A stretch of 64,000 nt of DNA, from positions 992,001 to 1,056,000 of the forward strand of contig NZ_SGXJ01000001.1 of assembly GCF_004216905.1 (NCBI RefSeq), read 5' to 3'. The stretch is from Kribbella sp. VKM Ac-2569 (lineage in GTDB: Bacteria; Actinomycetota; Actinomycetes; Propionibacteriales; Kribbellaceae). Shown here in pieces: positions 50,329 through 59,321 of the stretch. The position numbers and the translations under genes were made by a program. Every line of letters begins with the position of its first letter. Positions within the stretch are counted from its first letter, which is position 1. Under the pieces are notes generated by a model. The model made no database searches and had not been told where the DNA came from. It worked only from the letters and a program-made list of their open reading frames with translations.

Positions 50329-52879
50329 TTTCGGGCATCCGCCGCACGATCCACGCGCGGATCCGGCGGCGGGCGCGGCGTACATACCAGGTGACGACGC
50401 CGAGCACCGCGCTGAGTGCGAGCACCGCACCGGCCAGCACCGCGGCCGGGATCCGTAGGGCATCGACGACACCGGAGAGCACCAGCAGCACGATGCCGGC
50501 GGCAGCTGTTGCCGCAGGCAACCATGGCTCGAAGATCGCGGGTCGATGCGCGGGGCTCAGCTTGGCGCCGCGCACCATCCGCTCCCACACCGTCTGCCGG
50601 GCCGGTTCGGTGAACCAGCGCGCGGTCCGCAGCAGCCACGAACCGGGCTGCTGCTTACGGCCCGCGGCCGCCTTCACCCAGCTGCCGACCTGCGGACCGA
50701 GACCACCGGAGACGTCGACCATCCGGTCCGCGATTCCCTTGGTGATCGCGCGTCCTTCGGGTGACGCGTTCAGCTCGTCCCGCATCGTCACGAGCGCGCC
50801 GAGGCCCGCATCGACCGGGAAGTCCTTGGCCAGTCGTTCGATCCGCTCGGCGACCGCGTCGAGCTGCCAGCCTTCGGCCTGCAGGACCTGACGCTGGGTC
50901 TCACGGATCCAGTCCTCGTCCGCACCGAGCATCGCGCCGAGGTGCGCGACGCAGTGCAACCGGCCCATCAGCCAGTCCCACCGTCGCCAGTCGGCCGCCC
51001 CGAACGCGCCGAAGTGACCCACCTGGCTGCCGTAGAGAATGCGATCGTTCAGCTGGTTGGCGATCGATCCTTCCTGCAACTCGTCGAGTACCTCGAGCGG
51101 GATGTCCGGTCCGAGGCGGAGGAACTGGAACGGGGCGCTGCGCTGTTGCGGCGTGCGTGCCGACGTACAGCGGGAAACGATCTCGACCTCGAGCGCGGTG
51201 TCGACGAGCTCCCAGCCGACCACCGCGATCAGGGTGGCGAACGCGTCGCCGAGCGCGCGCTGGATCTGCAACTGCTCGAAGATGTCGTTCAGCCCGACCG
51301 CGACCGCTTCCGCGCCGCCGGCCGGACGAAGGTCGAGATTCGCGGCGGCCAGTTGTACGTCGAGTGCGTCGCGGACCGCCTGGACCTTCATCAGGCAGTC
51401 GCTCGCCGCGGTCAGCCGCTTGTCCAGATCGCCGCGCTCGTCCTGCGGCGCGGACCTGATCCGGTTCCGCAGCGAGCGCAGGATCAGGCGGACGATCCGC
51501 TCGGCGGCGCCGGTCCCCCACAACCAGCTCGGGTTGCCGTCGGCATCGTCCCGGAGCGCCGCCGTGGAGCCGTCCGGCGCCGGGACCCACGGGTGCTCGG
51601 TGGCGAGGATCTCGTCGATCTCCGATTCCGAGAGCGCGGTCGCGGCGTCCAGCACGGTCGACTGGTCGTGGCTCGCGATCGTCACAGCCTCCCAGACGCC
51701 GCCGGCCGCGCGTCCCCGCGAGTAGGCCGGCTGCAGCGCCTCGGCCGCCGCCTTCAACCGCACTCGCTCCTCTGGTTGCTTCAGGCAACGGTCGAAGAGG
51801 CGCTGGCTGTCGGACCAGGACGCGTCCGCCTCCAAGAGCAGGCGTTCCAGCTGCTCGACGTCGGAGCGGAAGTCCACCTCCCGCGGGAACTGCACCGCGG
51901 ACATCGCCGCGACCCGCCAGCTCGGCTCCTTCGCACCGGGCAACGCCGTCGACGCGTGACCGATCCCGGCCGACGGTACGACGTACAGCACATAGCGGGT
52001 CGCCTTGCCGTTGACCGGACGCCGGGCAACGACATCGAGCACCGGACCGAAGGGCGCGTTGTCGAGCACGCCGCCGTCGACGAGCCAGGATCCCGACTCG
52101 GCCGGGCCGGGCTGGATCCGCGGAGGTTGCGCGGCCAGCTCCGGCGTCTCCAGCACCGGACCGAACGCGGCCGGGAACGACGCGCTCGCCCGCGCCGCCC
52201 GCGCGAGCAGGTCGGTGTCCTTCAGTCCGTTCTTGTCCTCGACGGTGAACTTCCGCTGCGCGCCGTCGTACGTCGGCGCATCCTCACTCGTGAAGCCGTA
52301 CAGGTACCGATGATCCGGTACGACGAATGCCTGGCCCGCAGCGTCCTTCGCCTCGAACTGCTGCACACCCAGCCCCGACGCGGTGACGAACAACGTCACC
52401 GGCTCCTCCGCCTTGCTCTCGCCCGCGTCGGCGACGCCCTTGAGCAGGTCCTCGAGCTGCCGCAGGAAGTACTTGCCGTCGAGCACCGAGCTCGACTTCG
52501 CTCCCGCGGACGGCACCAGCTTGCCGACGTCGAGCGACCCGAGCCCGATCCACTTCTGCCGCAGCCACGGACCGTTGTCGCCGTCGGGGTCGAGGGTCGA
52601 GCCGTTCGCGATCGCGGTCGCCAGCAGCGAACCGTTCAGACCGCCGGCGCTCGTCCCCGCGATCACGTCGACCACCACCCGGCGCCGTTCCTCACCACGA
52701 TGGCACAACTCCCGCCAGCGATCCGCGAGCACCGCGTCGTACGGCTGCGGGCCGGGCGCATCGTTGCCACCGGACGCGCGCCGGATCAGATCCAGCTCAT
52801 GCGTCACCCCGCCCATCCAGACCGCCAGGCTGACACCACCGTTCAGAACCAGCGCGATCCGGATCTCGTGGTCGGTCAT
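50303..52879 (-). CDS. Large patatin-like phospholipase with C-terminal membrane helices
   Basis: 858 residues from ATG 52879 (MTDHEIRIALVLNGGVSLAVW); a frame open to 53278 runs antisense to the next gene. Patatin domain 1-330: oxyanion loop NGGVSLAVWMGGVTHE, nucleophile Ser77 in GTSAGG, catalytic Asp268 in DGGVLDN. The middle (about 330-780) is helical and matches the actinobacterial patatin/DUF3376 architecture. Two membrane helices follow (about 795-840, AATAAAGIVLLVLSGVV and PAAVLAGAVLALSAVLG) with a basic tail. Predicted lipid acyl hydrolase attached to the membrane. Confidence 0.9.
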   Translation of the reverse strand: MTDHEIRIALVLNGGVSLAVWMGGVTHELDLIRRASGGNDAPGPQPYDAVLADRWRELCHRGEERRRVVVDVIAGTSAGGLNGSLLATAIANGSTLDPDGDNGPWLRQKWIGLGSLDVGKLVPSAGAKSSSVLDGKYFLRQLEDLLKGVADAGESKAEEPVTLFVTASGLGVQQFEAKDAAGQAFVVPDHRYLYGFTSEDAPTYDGAQRKFTVEDKNGLKDTDLLARAARASASFPAAFGPVLETPELAAQPPRIQPGPAESGSWLVDGGVLDNAPFGPVLDVVARRPVNGKATRYVLYVVPSAGIGHASTALPGAKEPSWRVAAMSAVQFPREVDFRSDVEQLERLLLEADASWSDSQRLFDRCLKQPEERVRLKAAAEALQPAYSRGRAAGGVWEAVTIASHDQSTVLDAATALSESEIDEILATEHPWVPAPDGSTAALRDDADGNPSWLWGTGAAERIVRLILRSLRNRIRSAPQDERGDLDKRLTAASDCLMKVQAVRDALDVQLAAANLDLRPAGGAEAVAVGLNDIFEQLQIQRALGDAFATLIAVVGWELVDTALEVEIVSRCTSARTPQQRSAPFQFLRLGPDIPLEVLDELQEGSIANQLNDRILYGSQVGHFGAFGAADWRRWDWLMGRLHCVAHLGAMLGADEDWIRETQRQVLQAEGWQLDAVAERIERLAKDFPVDAGLGALVTMRDELNASPEGRAITKGIADRMVDVSGGLGPQVGSWVKAAAGRKQQPGSWLLRTARWFTEPARQTVWERMVRGAKLSPAHRPAIFEPWLPAATAAAGIVLLVLSGVVDALRIPAAVLAGAVLALSAVLGVVTWYVRRARRRIRAWIVRRMPEISRESRNR

Positions 52880-52982
52880 GGGGCTTAGAACTATCACGGA
52901 TGGCCGGTCGTCGCAGCGGAGAGTGAACAAAAGGTTGTGGCCTTCTGCACGCAGGGTCATCCTGTTCGTGGGGGTGGTCGTG

Positions 52983-53633
52983 ATGCGCGCCTGGGCTGTG
53001 ATGGTTTCCGTCATCGCACTGCTGGTGGCGGGGTGCTCCGACACGTCGGGTGACGAAGGTACGTCGCCACCGGACGGGACCACGACCTCCGAGAGCACCA
53101 GCGAGCCGGCTCCCGAGTCGACGGGCGCCGAGTCGACGCAGCCGCGCGAGAAGAAGCCGTCGGTCGAGATCGCAACGCTGCCGATCGGTCCGGGAGCCCA
53201 GGCGAACCAGCCGGACGACCAGGCCAAGCAATGCGTCGGGGTCAGCCTGACCGGACTGGAGCTTCCGCAAGGGTCCACAGCGACTTACCGCGCACCCACT
53301 CTGAAGCAGGACGGTACGTACTTCGAGATCGACCAGTCCGCCTGTGGCGGCCAGAGCCCGGTGTGCTCCGGCCACCAGATCAGCGCCGACGAAACACCGG
53401 CCTGCTTCGCCGGAGTCCGGCAGGTGACGAACGCCGAAGGGCACCACGCCACCTTGATCATCACCGCGGACGCGACGTGCGCCACCGCGGAAGACTGCAA
53501 GGCACTCGAGCCTGGTGGCATCAGCCAGATCGGCTTCGACTCACGCGCACTCGGCGGCCCGGGGCCGAGCGAGTCGCCGATCGAGACGCCCGAGACGCCC
53601 GAGACGCCCGCTGAGACGCCGTCGGACGGCTGA
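52983..53633 (+). CDS. Hypothetical lipoprotein
   Basis: 216 residues from ATG 52983, where a lipoprotein signal begins (MRAWAVMVSVIALLVAGC, Cys18). A Ser/Thr/Glu/Pro linker is followed by a small Cys-rich domain (about 70-190) with at least six Cys (DQSACGGQSPVCSGHQI, ETPACFAGV, DATCATAEDC), probably disulphide-bonded. The tail is a short repeat, ETPETPETPAETP (9-bp DNA repeats at 53583-53615). No family recognised. Divergent from the patatin gene; the membrane protein gene follows 3 nt later. Confidence 0.82.
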   Translation: MRAWAVMVSVIALLVAGCSDTSGDEGTSPPDGTTTSESTSEPAPESTGAESTQPREKKPSVEIATLPIGPGAQANQPDDQAKQCVGVSLTGLELPQGSTATYRAPTLKQDGTYFEIDQSACGGQSPVCSGHQISADETPACFAGVRQVTNAEGHHATLIITADATCATAEDCKALEPGGISQIGFDSRALGGPGPSESPIETPETPETPAETPSDG

Positions 53634-53636
53634 CCG

Positions 53637-54473
53637 ATGGCGGACGAGCGGTCGCAGGCTGAGCGGTGGATCAGTTTCGCGGCGAGCATCGTCACACCGG
53701 TGACGTTGGTCAGCGCGCTGCTGTTCTACTTCGGGTACGTGTCGGCGCGTTCGCAGTACGAGTACTTCGGGATCGACGTCGACACGATCGGGCTCAGCAC
53801 GCAGGACTACGTGATGCGGAGTCCGCAACCGCTGCTCGTCCCGCTGCTCGTCATCACGTTGCTGGTTGTCGCCGCGCTGCTGATCCACAATGCGATCCAC
53901 CCGACGCCAACCGGCGTACGGCGGGCTGCGCGGATCGCCGTACTGATGCTGATCGTCGGTGTGGCCGGCCTGCTCGCCTATCCGTTGATCGGCGGGATCG
54001 CGTACTACGCGCTCATCGTGCCCGCCGTCATCGGCCTGGCCGCCGCGACACTTGCCTACCTCACCTATCTACGCCGCAAGGCCGACCCGTCCGTCGGTCC
54101 CCAACGGATCCTCATCGCACTCCTGGCCGTCGTCACCGTCATCTGCGCGTTCTGGGCCACCGCAACCATCGCCCAGTACTCCGGCCTCGGCCTCGCCAAG
54201 TCGGACGCCCGCCACCCGAACCGTTTCCCCGTGGTCATCCTCGACACGAAGGAGAAGCTCGCGCTGCGCTCCCCCGGTCTGGAGGAGACCGCGCTGCGTG
54301 CGGGTGCGGGGCAGACGTTCAACTACCGCTACCGCGGCCTACGCCTGCTGGTAGTCGGCGAGAACCGCCTGTTCCTGGTGCCGACGAACTGGTCCGCGTC
54401 GAACACCACGCTGATCCTCCCCCTCGACAACACCATCCGGGTCCAGTTCCAGTTCGAGAACGACCCGCCCTAG
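53637..54473 (+). CDS. Hypothetical multi-pass membrane protein
   Basis: 278 residues. Hydrophobic segments at about 14-34, 64-86, 100-120, 122-145 and 160-182 predict five helices, with a C-terminal domain of about 90 residues (AKSDARHPNRFPVVILDTKE, FNYRYRGLRLLVVGENRLFL) ending in a strand-rich part. It follows the lipoprotein gene by 3 nt and is surely co-transcribed. No family recognised. Confidence 0.8.
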   Translation: MADERSQAERWISFAASIVTPVTLVSALLFYFGYVSARSQYEYFGIDVDTIGLSTQDYVMRSPQPLLVPLLVITLLVVAALLIHNAIHPTPTGVRRAARIAVLMLIVGVAGLLAYPLIGGIAYYALIVPAVIGLAAATLAYLTYLRRKADPSVGPQRILIALLAVVTVICAFWATATIAQYSGLGLAKSDARHPNRFPVVILDTKEKLALRSPGLEETALRAGAGQTFNYRYRGLRLLVVGENRLFLVPTNWSASNTTLILPLDNTIRVQFQFENDPP

Positions 54474-54480
54474 CCGGAAA

Positions 54481-54933
54481 ATGTCGGACCCGCGAGCGAC
54501 GATGTCGCTTATGAGTGCTGACGCTCCTGCGACCCGACCGGTACTTCGCAGCCTTGATGCGGTCGTCCTCACGGTTCCCGACCTGGACGCAGGCCTCCGG
54601 TTCTATCGGGACCGGCTGGGACATGACCTGCTGTGGCGCAACGACGACCTCGGTCAGGCCGGCCTCCGCTGCCCGGAGTCGGCGACCGAGATCGTGATCT
54701 CGACACGTCTGCCACCTGAGCCCAACTGGTTGGTGCAATCGGTGGACCAGGCGATCGAGGCGATCACGGCAGCCGGTGGTCAGCTGCTCAGCGGCCCCAC
54801 CGACATCCCAGTTGGCCGCGTCGCGGCGGTGTCCGACCCGTTCGGAAATCGGCTCGTTCTGGTCGATCTCAGCGCGGGCCGCTACACCACGGACCAGCAC
54901 GGCCAGGTAACAGGCGTCACCCCGGAGCCGTAG
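54481..54933 (+). CDS. VOC/glyoxalase-family protein
   Basis: 150 residues from ATG 54481; ATG 54511 (MSADAPATRPVLRSLDAVVL) is an equally good start. Two beta-alpha-beta-beta-beta units: LDAVVLTVPDLDAGLRFYRD and VQSVDQAIEAITAAGGQLLS then VSDPFGNRLVLVDLS. A Glu near the end of the first unit (TEIVIS) is a possible metal ligand. The family includes glyoxalases, dioxygenases and resistance proteins, so activity is open. Starts 7 nt after the membrane protein gene. Confidence 0.88.
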   Translation: MSDPRATMSLMSADAPATRPVLRSLDAVVLTVPDLDAGLRFYRDRLGHDLLWRNDDLGQAGLRCPESATEIVISTRLPPEPNWLVQSVDQAIEAITAAGGQLLSGPTDIPVGRVAAVSDPFGNRLVLVDLSAGRYTTDQHGQVTGVTPEP

Positions 54934-54951
54934 TCCGCCGCGAGTGTCTGG

Positions 54952-55959
54952 TCAGGCGCTGTCGCGAATGATGAGTTCGGTGTCGTAGATCTCGGCGGCT
55001 GTCAGGTTCGCGCCGGCGATCTTGGCGAGGAGGATCTCCGCGAGGCGTGCGCCCAGTTGTTCGACCGGCTGGCGGACTGTGGTGAGTTTGGGGGTGGTCG
55101 TGGTGGCCAGGACCGAGTCGTCGAAGCCGACCACGGCTACGTCAGCGGGGACGCGGCGGTTGTGTTGCGACAGGACGCGGAGGGCCGCGGTCGCCATCAG
55201 GTCGGACGCCACGAACAGTCCGTCAAGATCCGGGTGCTCGTCCAGGAGCCGGAGGGTCGCCTGTTCACCACCGTCGGCGGTGAAGTCGCCGTACGCGATC
55301 ATCGCGGGCAGTCCGGCTTCCTTCATCACTTCCTGGTAGCCGGTCAGGCGGTCGATGCCGGCGGTCATGTCGAGCGGCCCGGCGACCGTCGCGATCTTGC
55401 GGCGGCCGATCGACAGCAGGTGCTCGACCCCGGTCCGGGCGCCGGCGACGTTGTCCACGTCCACACTCGCCACCGGTACGTCGACCCCGAGCGGCCGCGC
55501 GCTGAACACGATCGGCAACGGCAACTGCGCCAGCTCCTGCAGCACGTTGTCGCGGCCGTGGTGGCTGATGATGATCGCGCCGTCCACGTGCCCGCCGCGC
55601 AGGTACCGCAGGAACCGCTGGTCGTCGGCCTCGGCCGGCTCGATCAGCAGCACGAGCTGGGACGACGTCGGCGCGAGCGTCCGGCTGACGCCGCTCAGCA
55701 TGCCGGCGAAGAACGGGTCGGAGAACACCCGGCTGTCCGGCTCCGGTACGACGATCGCGATCGAGTCGGTCCGCCGCGTCACCAGCGCGCGAGCCGCCCG
55801 GTTCGGCACGTAGCCGAGTTGCAGGATCGCCTGCTCGACCGCGGCGACCGTGTCCGGCAGCACCTTCGGCGATCCGTTCACCACCCGCGAGACCGTTGCC
55901 CGCGACACCCCGGCGAGCGCCGCGACCTGCTCCAACGTCGGAGAACCAGACTCGTTCAT
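54952..55959 (-). CDS. LacI-family transcriptional regulator (first copy)
   Basis: 335 residues from ATG 55959, with AGGAG 5 nt upstream; GTG 55965 is too close to it. The helix-turn-helix is TLEQVAALAGVSRATVSRVV then NGSPKV with the hinge helix RAARALVTRRTDSIAIVVPE. The periplasmic-binding-like sensor domain spans about 65-330 (VDGAIIISHHGRDNVLQEL, FVASDLMATAALRVL, VAVVGFDDSVLATTTTPKLT). Expected to bind a sugar. It lies about 95 nt downstream of an orphan sugar-binding protein gene on the same strand, a likely target. Confidence 0.94.
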   Translation of the reverse strand: MNESGSPTLEQVAALAGVSRATVSRVVNGSPKVLPDTVAAVEQAILQLGYVPNRAARALVTRRTDSIAIVVPEPDSRVFSDPFFAGMLSGVSRTLAPTSSQLVLLIEPAEADDQRFLRYLRGGHVDGAIIISHHGRDNVLQELAQLPLPIVFSARPLGVDVPVASVDVDNVAGARTGVEHLLSIGRRKIATVAGPLDMTAGIDRLTGYQEVMKEAGLPAMIAYGDFTADGGEQATLRLLDEHPDLDGLFVASDLMATAALRVLSQHNRRVPADVAVVGFDDSVLATTTTPKLTTVRQPVEQLGARLAEILLAKIAGANLTAAEIYDTELIIRDSA

Positions 55960-56055
55960 CGGCACTCCTCAGTTCTCGATTGGCCCGCGTTCACACCGTA
56001 GTACCTCCCCGGCCGAACGCGCGTCAGACGTCGGCCACCGGACGTGGCGTGTTGT

Positions 56056-57378
56056 TCAGTTGCCGACGCGGGTGTCGGCGACCTTCTCCGCCTGGGCGAG
56101 GGCCTGCTTCCACGCGGCGTCCGGCGGCTGCTTGCCGTCGTCGACGCGGGACAGCGCCGCACTGAAGATCTGGTTGATCTCGCCGTCGCGGGGACCCTTG
56201 TGCTGCTTGAGGATCACGTTCCGGGCCCGGTTGATGAAGATCTGCCCGACCGGCGCGTTGTTGAAGTACGCGTTGACCTGCGACTTCACCTGCGGGTCGT
56301 TGTAGGCGTCGAGCGTGGACGGGAACGAGCCGATCTTCTTGAACACCTTCACCTGCTGCTCCGGCGCGGTCAGCCAGGCGGCCAGCTTGGCGGCCTCCTC
56401 GGGCTGCGGCGACTGCGCCGGCACGGTCAGGTACGACCCGCCCCAGTTGCCACCGCCGCCGGGAAACACGTCGGCGACGTCCCACTTGCCCTTGCCGTAG
56501 GCACCAGCGTTGTCCTGGATCACGCCGAGCAGCCAGCCCGGGCATGCCATGGTCGCGAACTTGTCGCTGCGGAACGCGGCGTTCCACGCGTCGCTCCAGG
56601 CCGGCAGCCCCGCGGACAGACCGTCCTTGCTACCGGCGACCACCTGTTTCCAGGTGTTCTTCAGGAGCGGGTTCTCGTCGCCGAGGAAGCGGTCCTGGTT
56701 CGAGTAGTACGCCTGGATCAGCTGGTTGCGCATCGCTTCCCAGGTCAGCACCGCGGAGTCGTACCAGGCCGAGCCCGGGACCCGCTCCTTGAACTTCCGT
56801 CCGGTCGCGAAGTACGACGGCCAGTCCTGGAAGAGCTCGGCCACCTTGGCCCGGTCGGTCGGCAGCCCGGCCTTCTCGAACAGGTCGCGGCGGTAGCAGA
56901 TCGCCTCGGGGCCGATGTCGGTGCCGTAGCCGATGATCTTCCCGTCCGGCGCCGTCGCGCCGGCCACCTTCCAGTCCAGCCAGCGGTCCCGCAGGTCGTC
57001 CGCGCCGTACTTGCGCAGGTCGACGAACTTGTCGTCCTTGGCCAGGTACTTGTAGATCCAGCTGACCTCCATCGCCTCGATGTCGGCCAGGCCGGTGCCG
57101 CGGGCGAGGTTCGCGTCCAGGTTCTTGACGTGGTCGTCGACGGTCTTGGCGTGCTGCTCCACGATCGTGATGTTCGGGTGCGCGGCCTCGTACTCGGCGT
57201 ACAGGTCGGCGTACCCGAACTCGTTGAAGGTGGCGATGGTCAGCTCGACCTTCGGCCCGTCGGTCTCGGCGGCACCGGACTCGGGGGTGCCGGAACCGCC
57301 GCCGCAGGCAGCGGCGGTTAAGATCGCGGCGCAGACCAGGACGCCGGCTACGGGGCGATAGCGGGCCTTGGGCCGCAT
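56056..57378 (-). CDS. ABC transporter substrate-binding lipoprotein, family 1 (CUT1 sugar type)
   Basis: 440 residues from ATG 57378, where a lipoprotein signal begins (VAGVLVCAAILTAAAC) with GGGAGC upstream; an extension to 57447 crosses the promoter and operator. Family 1 features: VELTIATFNEFGYADLYAEY, LADIEAMEVSWIYKYLA, GTDIGPEAICYRRDLFEKAG, AKLAAWLTAPEQQVKVF. It binds an oligosaccharide outside the cell. No permease or ATPase gene is nearby, so the importer must be encoded elsewhere. A LacI-type operator and a good promoter precede it. Confidence 0.94.
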   Translation of the reverse strand: MRPKARYRPVAGVLVCAAILTAAACGGGSGTPESGAAETDGPKVELTIATFNEFGYADLYAEYEAAHPNITIVEQHAKTVDDHVKNLDANLARGTGLADIEAMEVSWIYKYLAKDDKFVDLRKYGADDLRDRWLDWKVAGATAPDGKIIGYGTDIGPEAICYRRDLFEKAGLPTDRAKVAELFQDWPSYFATGRKFKERVPGSAWYDSAVLTWEAMRNQLIQAYYSNQDRFLGDENPLLKNTWKQVVAGSKDGLSAGLPAWSDAWNAAFRSDKFATMACPGWLLGVIQDNAGAYGKGKWDVADVFPGGGGNWGGSYLTVPAQSPQPEEAAKLAAWLTAPEQQVKVFKKIGSFPSTLDAYNDPQVKSQVNAYFNNAPVGQIFINRARNVILKQHKGPRDGEINQIFSAALSRVDDGKQPPDAAWKQALAQAEKVADTRVGN

Positions 57379-57408
57379 GCGAAGCTCCCTGGAACTCGGA
57401 CGGGGGTT

Positions 57409-57420
57409 GAGAGCGCTCTC
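57409..57420. promoter_or_regulatory. LacI-type operator GAGAGCGCTCTC
   Basis: A perfect 12-bp palindrome with the central CG of LacI-family sites, 31 nt before the sugar-binding protein ATG and about 20 nt downstream of its -10 box, so a bound repressor would act as a roadblock. Confidence 0.75.
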
Positions 57421-57439
57421 GGATCGCGAAAGTGAGCTG

Positions 57440-57469
57440 AGTCTCAAGTGTCCACAGTGGATATGTCAA
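57440..57469 (-). promoter_or_regulatory. Promoter of the sugar-binding protein gene (TTGACA-N18-GAGACT)
   Basis: On the minus strand a consensus -35 TTGACA (57469-57464) is followed after 18 bp by GAGACT (57445-57440). The operator at 57409-57420 lies just downstream. The gap from 57470 to 57591 shows no further feature. Confidence 0.55.
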
Positions 57470-57591
57470 GCATCCCGTCGTCACACTGAGACACGAGGTC
57501 AGACAGGTCCTGACATAGTGTCATCGCTGATCACGCTGCGAATCACTCCGATCACCGAGGGCGGCCGAGGCTGGCAGTTCGCTGTGAGTGA

Positions 57592-58692
57592 TCAGCGCGA
57601 CCGCGGCGGTCCGACGGAGTCGCGGACCACGACGACGGTGCCGAGCGTGGTCATCGGCTGCTGATGTGCGAACGGGTCCGCGCTCGGTGCCTGGCCCGCA
57701 AGCCCGGCCCGTACGGCGGCCCGCCCGAGCTCCTCCAGCGGTACCCGCACGGTCGTCAGCGCCGGCTGCAGCTCGGTCGCCACCGGTACGTCGTCGTACC
57801 CGGCCACCGACACGTCGTCCGGGATGCGCAGGCCGCGCTCGCGCAGGGCGGCGTACACGCCCGCGGCGACGATGTCGTTGGCGGCGAAGATCGCGGTGAA
57901 GTCGAGCCCGTCGTCGAGGGCCCGGAGTGTCTGCTGGTAGCCCCACTGCCGGCCGAACGCGCCGGTCCGCACCAGGGTCGGGTCGTGCTCGAGCTTGCGC
58001 GCGGCGAACGCCTGCCGGAAACCGCGGAGCCTGGCGGTCGTCGTGGACAGGGTCGTCGGCCCGCCGAGATACAGGATCTTGGTGTGACCGGCGCTGAGCA
58101 GGTGATCGGTGATCGCCGCCGCGCCGCCCGTGTTGTCGTACTCGACCGCGAACGCCGGTACGCCGTCCTCCAGCCCCGGCCGACCGCAGAGCACGAGACT
58201 CGAACCGTTCTTCGCCAACTGACGGGCGCGTTGCCCGACCGCGGCGAAGTACTCCTTGTCCTCGACCGCTCCGCCGACCAGGATCACCGCGTCGGCGCGC
58301 TGTTCGAGCAGGAGGTCGACGAACCGCAGCTCGGCGGACTCGCCGCCCTGGGTCGAGCAGACCAGGCACAGGCGGCCGGAGGCGAGCGCCTCGGACTGGA
58401 CGCCGCGGGCGATATAGGCGAAGAACGGATCGACGATCTCGCTGACCACGATGCCGACCACGCGGGTGGTGGACCCGGCGAGGGCGCGGGCGTGCGCGTT
58501 CGCGACGTACCCGAGGTCCCGCATCGCGCGTTCGACCGCGGCCCGGGTCGAGGCCGCGACCGGATAGTTGCCGTTGACAACACGAGAGACGGTCGCGGTG
58601 GAGACGCCCGCGCGGGCGGCCACGTCCCGGATGGTCCGGGCGGAGTCGGGGTCACGCCGGCGCGCCCGCGACCGGGGCGGTTCCGCCGCCAT
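57592..58692 (-). CDS. LacI-family transcriptional regulator (second copy)
   Basis: 366 residues from ATG 58692, with GGAGG 6-7 nt upstream. The N-terminal 20 residues are Arg-rich, then the helix-turn-helix TIRDVAARAGVSTATVSRVV with NGNYPVAAST and the hinge RDLGYVANAHARALAGSTTR. The sensor domain at about 85-350 has DPFFAYIARGVQSEALASGR, DFTAIFAANDIVAAGVY and VSVAGYDDVPVATELQPALT. It lies 213 bp upstream of the sugar-binding protein gene on the same strand and about 3 kb from the PL8 lyase, and may control either or both. Confidence 0.94.
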   Translation of the reverse strand: MAAEPPRSRARRRDPDSARTIRDVAARAGVSTATVSRVVNGNYPVAASTRAAVERAMRDLGYVANAHARALAGSTTRVVGIVVSEIVDPFFAYIARGVQSEALASGRLCLVCSTQGGESAELRFVDLLLEQRADAVILVGGAVEDKEYFAAVGQRARQLAKNGSSLVLCGRPGLEDGVPAFAVEYDNTGGAAAITDHLLSAGHTKILYLGGPTTLSTTTARLRGFRQAFAARKLEHDPTLVRTGAFGRQWGYQQTLRALDDGLDFTAIFAANDIVAAGVYAALRERGLRIPDDVSVAGYDDVPVATELQPALTTVRVPLEELGRAAVRAGLAGQAPSADPFAHQQPMTTLGTVVVVRDSVGPPRSR

Positions 58693-58990
58693 CACCCACC
58701 TCCTCACCCAGTTGTACGTCGGCCGTCGTACCGTCGGCGAACCGGACTGTGACGTGCAACCCGTGCACCGTCACGTCGATGCTCTCGGCCAGTTGCCGCG
58801 GCCAGACCGTGTCGCCGGACAGTACCACCGCGGACACCAGCACCAGCGGATCTTTCCCGTCGTGCTGAGCCTCCAGGTACGGCGTCGCCGAGTGCGGACC
58901 GAACGCGTTCGCGTCGAGCCCACGTCGTACGGCGGCGCTCTCGGTACTCACGCAGTCCGACCACCACTGACGTGAGCCGGTCGTCCCTGA
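58652..58990 (-). pseudogene. C-terminal fragment of a large secreted or carbohydrate-active protein
   Basis: About 110 residues with good coding character (RRGLDANAFGPHSATPYLEA, KDPLVLVSAVVLSGD, VTVHGLHVTVRFADGTTADV) but no start of its own that makes sense. It continues upstream without a break into non-homologous sequence and overlaps the second LacI gene by 41 bp. GTG 58951 could start a short protein, but it reads like the end of a longer one. It sits in another frame from the M60-like fragment just upstream, as expected for a deletion junction. Family not recognised. Confidence 0.55.
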
Positions 58991-59315
58991 GCCTCCTCGC
59001 CGATCGTGACCTTCGCCTGGCCGGTGTCGCCGATCAGCTTGAGGTAGACGACGCCACCGCCTGCATCGGTGACAGTGTTGCGGCCGAGTTGGAGCGGGTA
59101 CTCGCGCGGTGACTTGAACTCCTTGCGCGCATCGGCGTCTGAGGCGCCGATCACCAGCGCCGGGGCCAGGCACCCGTCGTGGACGACCAGGTTGAGGGCG
59201 GTGGCGGCAGGCAGGTAGTAGCCGGTCGAGCGGAGCTCGCTGGCGCTCAGCGAGTTCCGCGTGCGGTCGAGCTCGGTCGGCGGGCCGGCACGGGTTGCCG
59301 GCCCCGGTTGCTTGC
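58948..59315 (-). pseudogene. N-terminal fragment of an M60/enhancin-like secreted peptidase
   Basis: About 110 residues: TELDRTRNSLSASELRSTGY then YLPAATALNLVV, LVIGASDADARKEFKSPREY, PLQLGRNTVTDAGGGVVYLK and TGQAKVTIGEEA. This resembles the mucin-binding N-terminal portion of M60-like (enhancin) peptidases. The HExxH catalytic domain is absent and the frame stops at 58948. No signal peptide is preserved; the reading frame begins right after the PL8 lyase stop. It is most simply the remains of a gene lost by deletion. Confidence 0.6.
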
Positions 59316-59321
59316 GGAAAC

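Noticed and set aside
53583-53615. A CRISPR-like or minisatellite repeat
   Set aside because: Three or four 9-bp units coding for ETP in frame at the tail of a lipoprotein; an ordinary low-complexity tail.
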